From the NCBI GenBank assembly GCA_036338025.1, contig JAYZDB010000102.1, positions 1 through 6,155 on the forward strand: 6,155 bases of DNA, given 5' to 3'. Source of the DNA: JAYZDB01 sp036338025. GTDB taxonomy: Bacteria > Planctomycetota > UBA1135 > UBA2386. Positions 5,327-6,155 of this stretch are shown piece after piece. A program made the position numbers and the translations under genes. The first letter of the stretch is position 1. Each line of letters opens with the position of its first letter. The notes under the pieces are model-generated. The model did no database searches. It worked only from the letters and a program-made list of their open reading frames with translations, and was not told the DNA's origin.

Positions 5327-5910
5327 CCGGGACGGGACGCCCCCTGCGCAAGGCGGTCCTGCTCGACCGGGATGGAACGCTCAATCGTGAGCAGGGCTTC
5401 GTGACCGGGCCTGAACAACTCAGCATCCTGCCACGGATACCCCAGGCTCTCCAACGCCTGGCGGCCGCGGATTTCCTGCTGGTGGTCATCACCAACCAAT
5501 CCGGTATCGCCCAGGGCCTCTACGAGCAGCGCGACCTCGCCCGGGTCCACGAAGCGATGCACCACGCGCTGGGCAGCCTACCGCGGGCCTACCTCCATTG
5601 CCCCCACCACCCGGATCCGGAATACCGGACCAACGACACCGGCTTCGGACGAACGTGCGACTGCCGCAAGCCAGCAGCCGGCCTGCTCCATCAGGCCGAC
5701 AAGCTGTTCGGCATCGATTGGCCGGCGTCCTATCTGATCGGCGACTCCGCCCGCGATTTGTTGATGGGACGGGATCTGCCCGCCACCCGTATCCTGGTCA
5801 AGAGCGGCAAGCCATGGTCGAAGCAGGTCGAGAGCCTGACCACCGAGGGCTGCCCTCCGCACCACGTGGTCGAGGACCTGATGGATGCTACCGAGCTGAT
5901 CCTGGGCTGA
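5323..5910 (+). CDS. gmhB: D-glycero-D-manno-heptose 1,7-bisphosphate 7-phosphatase (HAD superfamily, GmhB/HisB-N type)
   Basis: A cytoplasmic HAD phosphatase of 195 residues, normal for GmhB. It should remove the 7-phosphate of heptose bisphosphate in the ADP- or GDP-heptose pathway that feeds lipopolysaccharide core or surface glycan synthesis. HAD motifs are complete: LLDRDGTLN (Asp15 nucleophile, Asp17), TNQSG (57-61), CRKP (Lys116) and GDSARD (Asp141, Asp145). The zinc loop characteristic of this subfamily is present, Cys93-x-His95 and Cys112-x-Cys114. The histidinol-phosphatase domain of HisB is a close relative and cannot be fully excluded, but no his gene is nearby. The start is taken as GTG 5323, because it overlaps the preceding stop as GTGA and leaves only a short lead before the first motif. 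An in-frame ATG at 5254 would add 23 residues lying wholly inside the lipoprotein gene. The gene lacks a clear ribosome site, consistent with coupling to the lipoprotein. Confidence 0.88.
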   Translation: MTGTGRPLRKAVLLDRDGTLNREQGFVTGPEQLSILPRIPQALQRLAAADFLLVVITNQSGIAQGLYEQRDLARVHEAMHHALGSLPRAYLHCPHHPDPEYRTNDTGFGRTCDCRKPAAGLLHQADKLFGIDWPASYLIGDSARDLLMGRDLPATRILVKSGKPWSKQVESLTTEGCPPHHVVEDLMDATELILG

Positions 5911-5912
5911 AC

Positions 5913-6155
5913 TCAGCGCGAAACTTCGTCGACGATCCGCTGTCCCTTCTTCCGTGCCTTGCTCAGGCACACAAAGGCGCCAGGGATCCCGACCAGCATG
6001 AACACCCCTCCGAACACCTTCATCACTGTAGGCACAGCGCCGTAGCCCTCCTTCGTCATCACGAACAGGGCGAAGAAGAACAGCGCCGCTCCGATGGAGA
6101 TCATCGCGCAGCAGCCGTAGAACCCAAACAGCGCCGGAGAGAAGTGGGCGCGGTC
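5913..6155 (-). CDS. Small membrane protein, two transmembrane helices, 5' end possibly outside window
   Basis: The frame is open from the window end to the TGA at 5913-5915, giving 80 visible residues. Two hydrophobic helices can be seen: ALFGFYGCCAMISIGAALFF and on to FALFV, then VFGGVFMLVGIPGAFVCL, joined by a short loop (TKEGYGAVPTVMK). A basic tail follows (SKARKKGQR), which would sit in the cytoplasm by the positive-inside rule. An ATG at 6104 could start a 63-residue form, but it has no ribosome site and would cut the first helix short, so I favour a start upstream, perhaps beyond the window. No family is recognised. It converges on the gmhB-like gene with only 2 bases between stops. 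Confidence 0.6.
   Translation of the reverse strand, partial: DRAHFSPALFGFYGCCAMISIGAALFFFALFVMTKEGYGAVPTVMKVFGGVFMLVGIPGAFVCLSKARKKGQRIVDEVSR

Overview
The window (6155 bases, GC-rich by eye) reads as a piece of bacterial chromosome coding for envelope proteins. It holds six protein genes. Four carry an export signal, one is a cytoplasmic sugar-phosphate phosphatase and one is a small membrane protein cut by the window end. I see no rRNA, tRNA, CRISPR array, transposase or phage gene. Signal peptidase I signals, a lipobox, a PEGA lipoprotein and a GmhB-type heptose phosphatase suggest a diderm bacterium. High GC, scarce Shine-Dalgarno sites and the mix of families would suit a planctomycete or a similar group, but this placement is a weak inference.

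Left block, minus strand, read from right to left: (i) 4695-3409, an exported protein with a Lys/Ala-rich linker, two SH3-like domains, a helical region and a C-terminal OB-like domain; (ii) 3283-1712, an exported TPR protein fused to a zinc-metallopeptidase-like domain with an HEIAH motif; (iii) 1635-1, a secreted S9-family serine peptidase whose catalytic serine lies five residues before the window edge. Gaps of 125 and 76 bases fit one transcription unit. A strong hairpin right after gene (i) may lower or separate expression of the downstream genes. Gene (ii) appears to start at a CTG codon, which restores a complete signal peptide and a well-placed ribosome site.

Right block, plus strand: a 169-base divergent intergenic region contains an 8-bp perfect inverted repeat and a plausible promoter whose predicted transcript would be nearly leaderless. 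It is followed by a PEGA-domain lipoprotein (4865-5326) and a gmhB-like phosphatase (GTG start at 5323) that overlaps the lipoprotein stop as GTGA. The phosphatase ends only 2 bases from the stop of a convergent minus-strand gene for a small two-helix membrane protein that runs off the window.

The shared theme is envelope upkeep: two exported peptidases beside a putative wall-binding protein, opposite a lipoprotein coupled to a heptose-pathway enzyme. No known named system is recognisable. The least familiar parts are the TPR-metallopeptidase fusion with its unusual start, and the SH3/OB protein with a 12-base tandem repeat.
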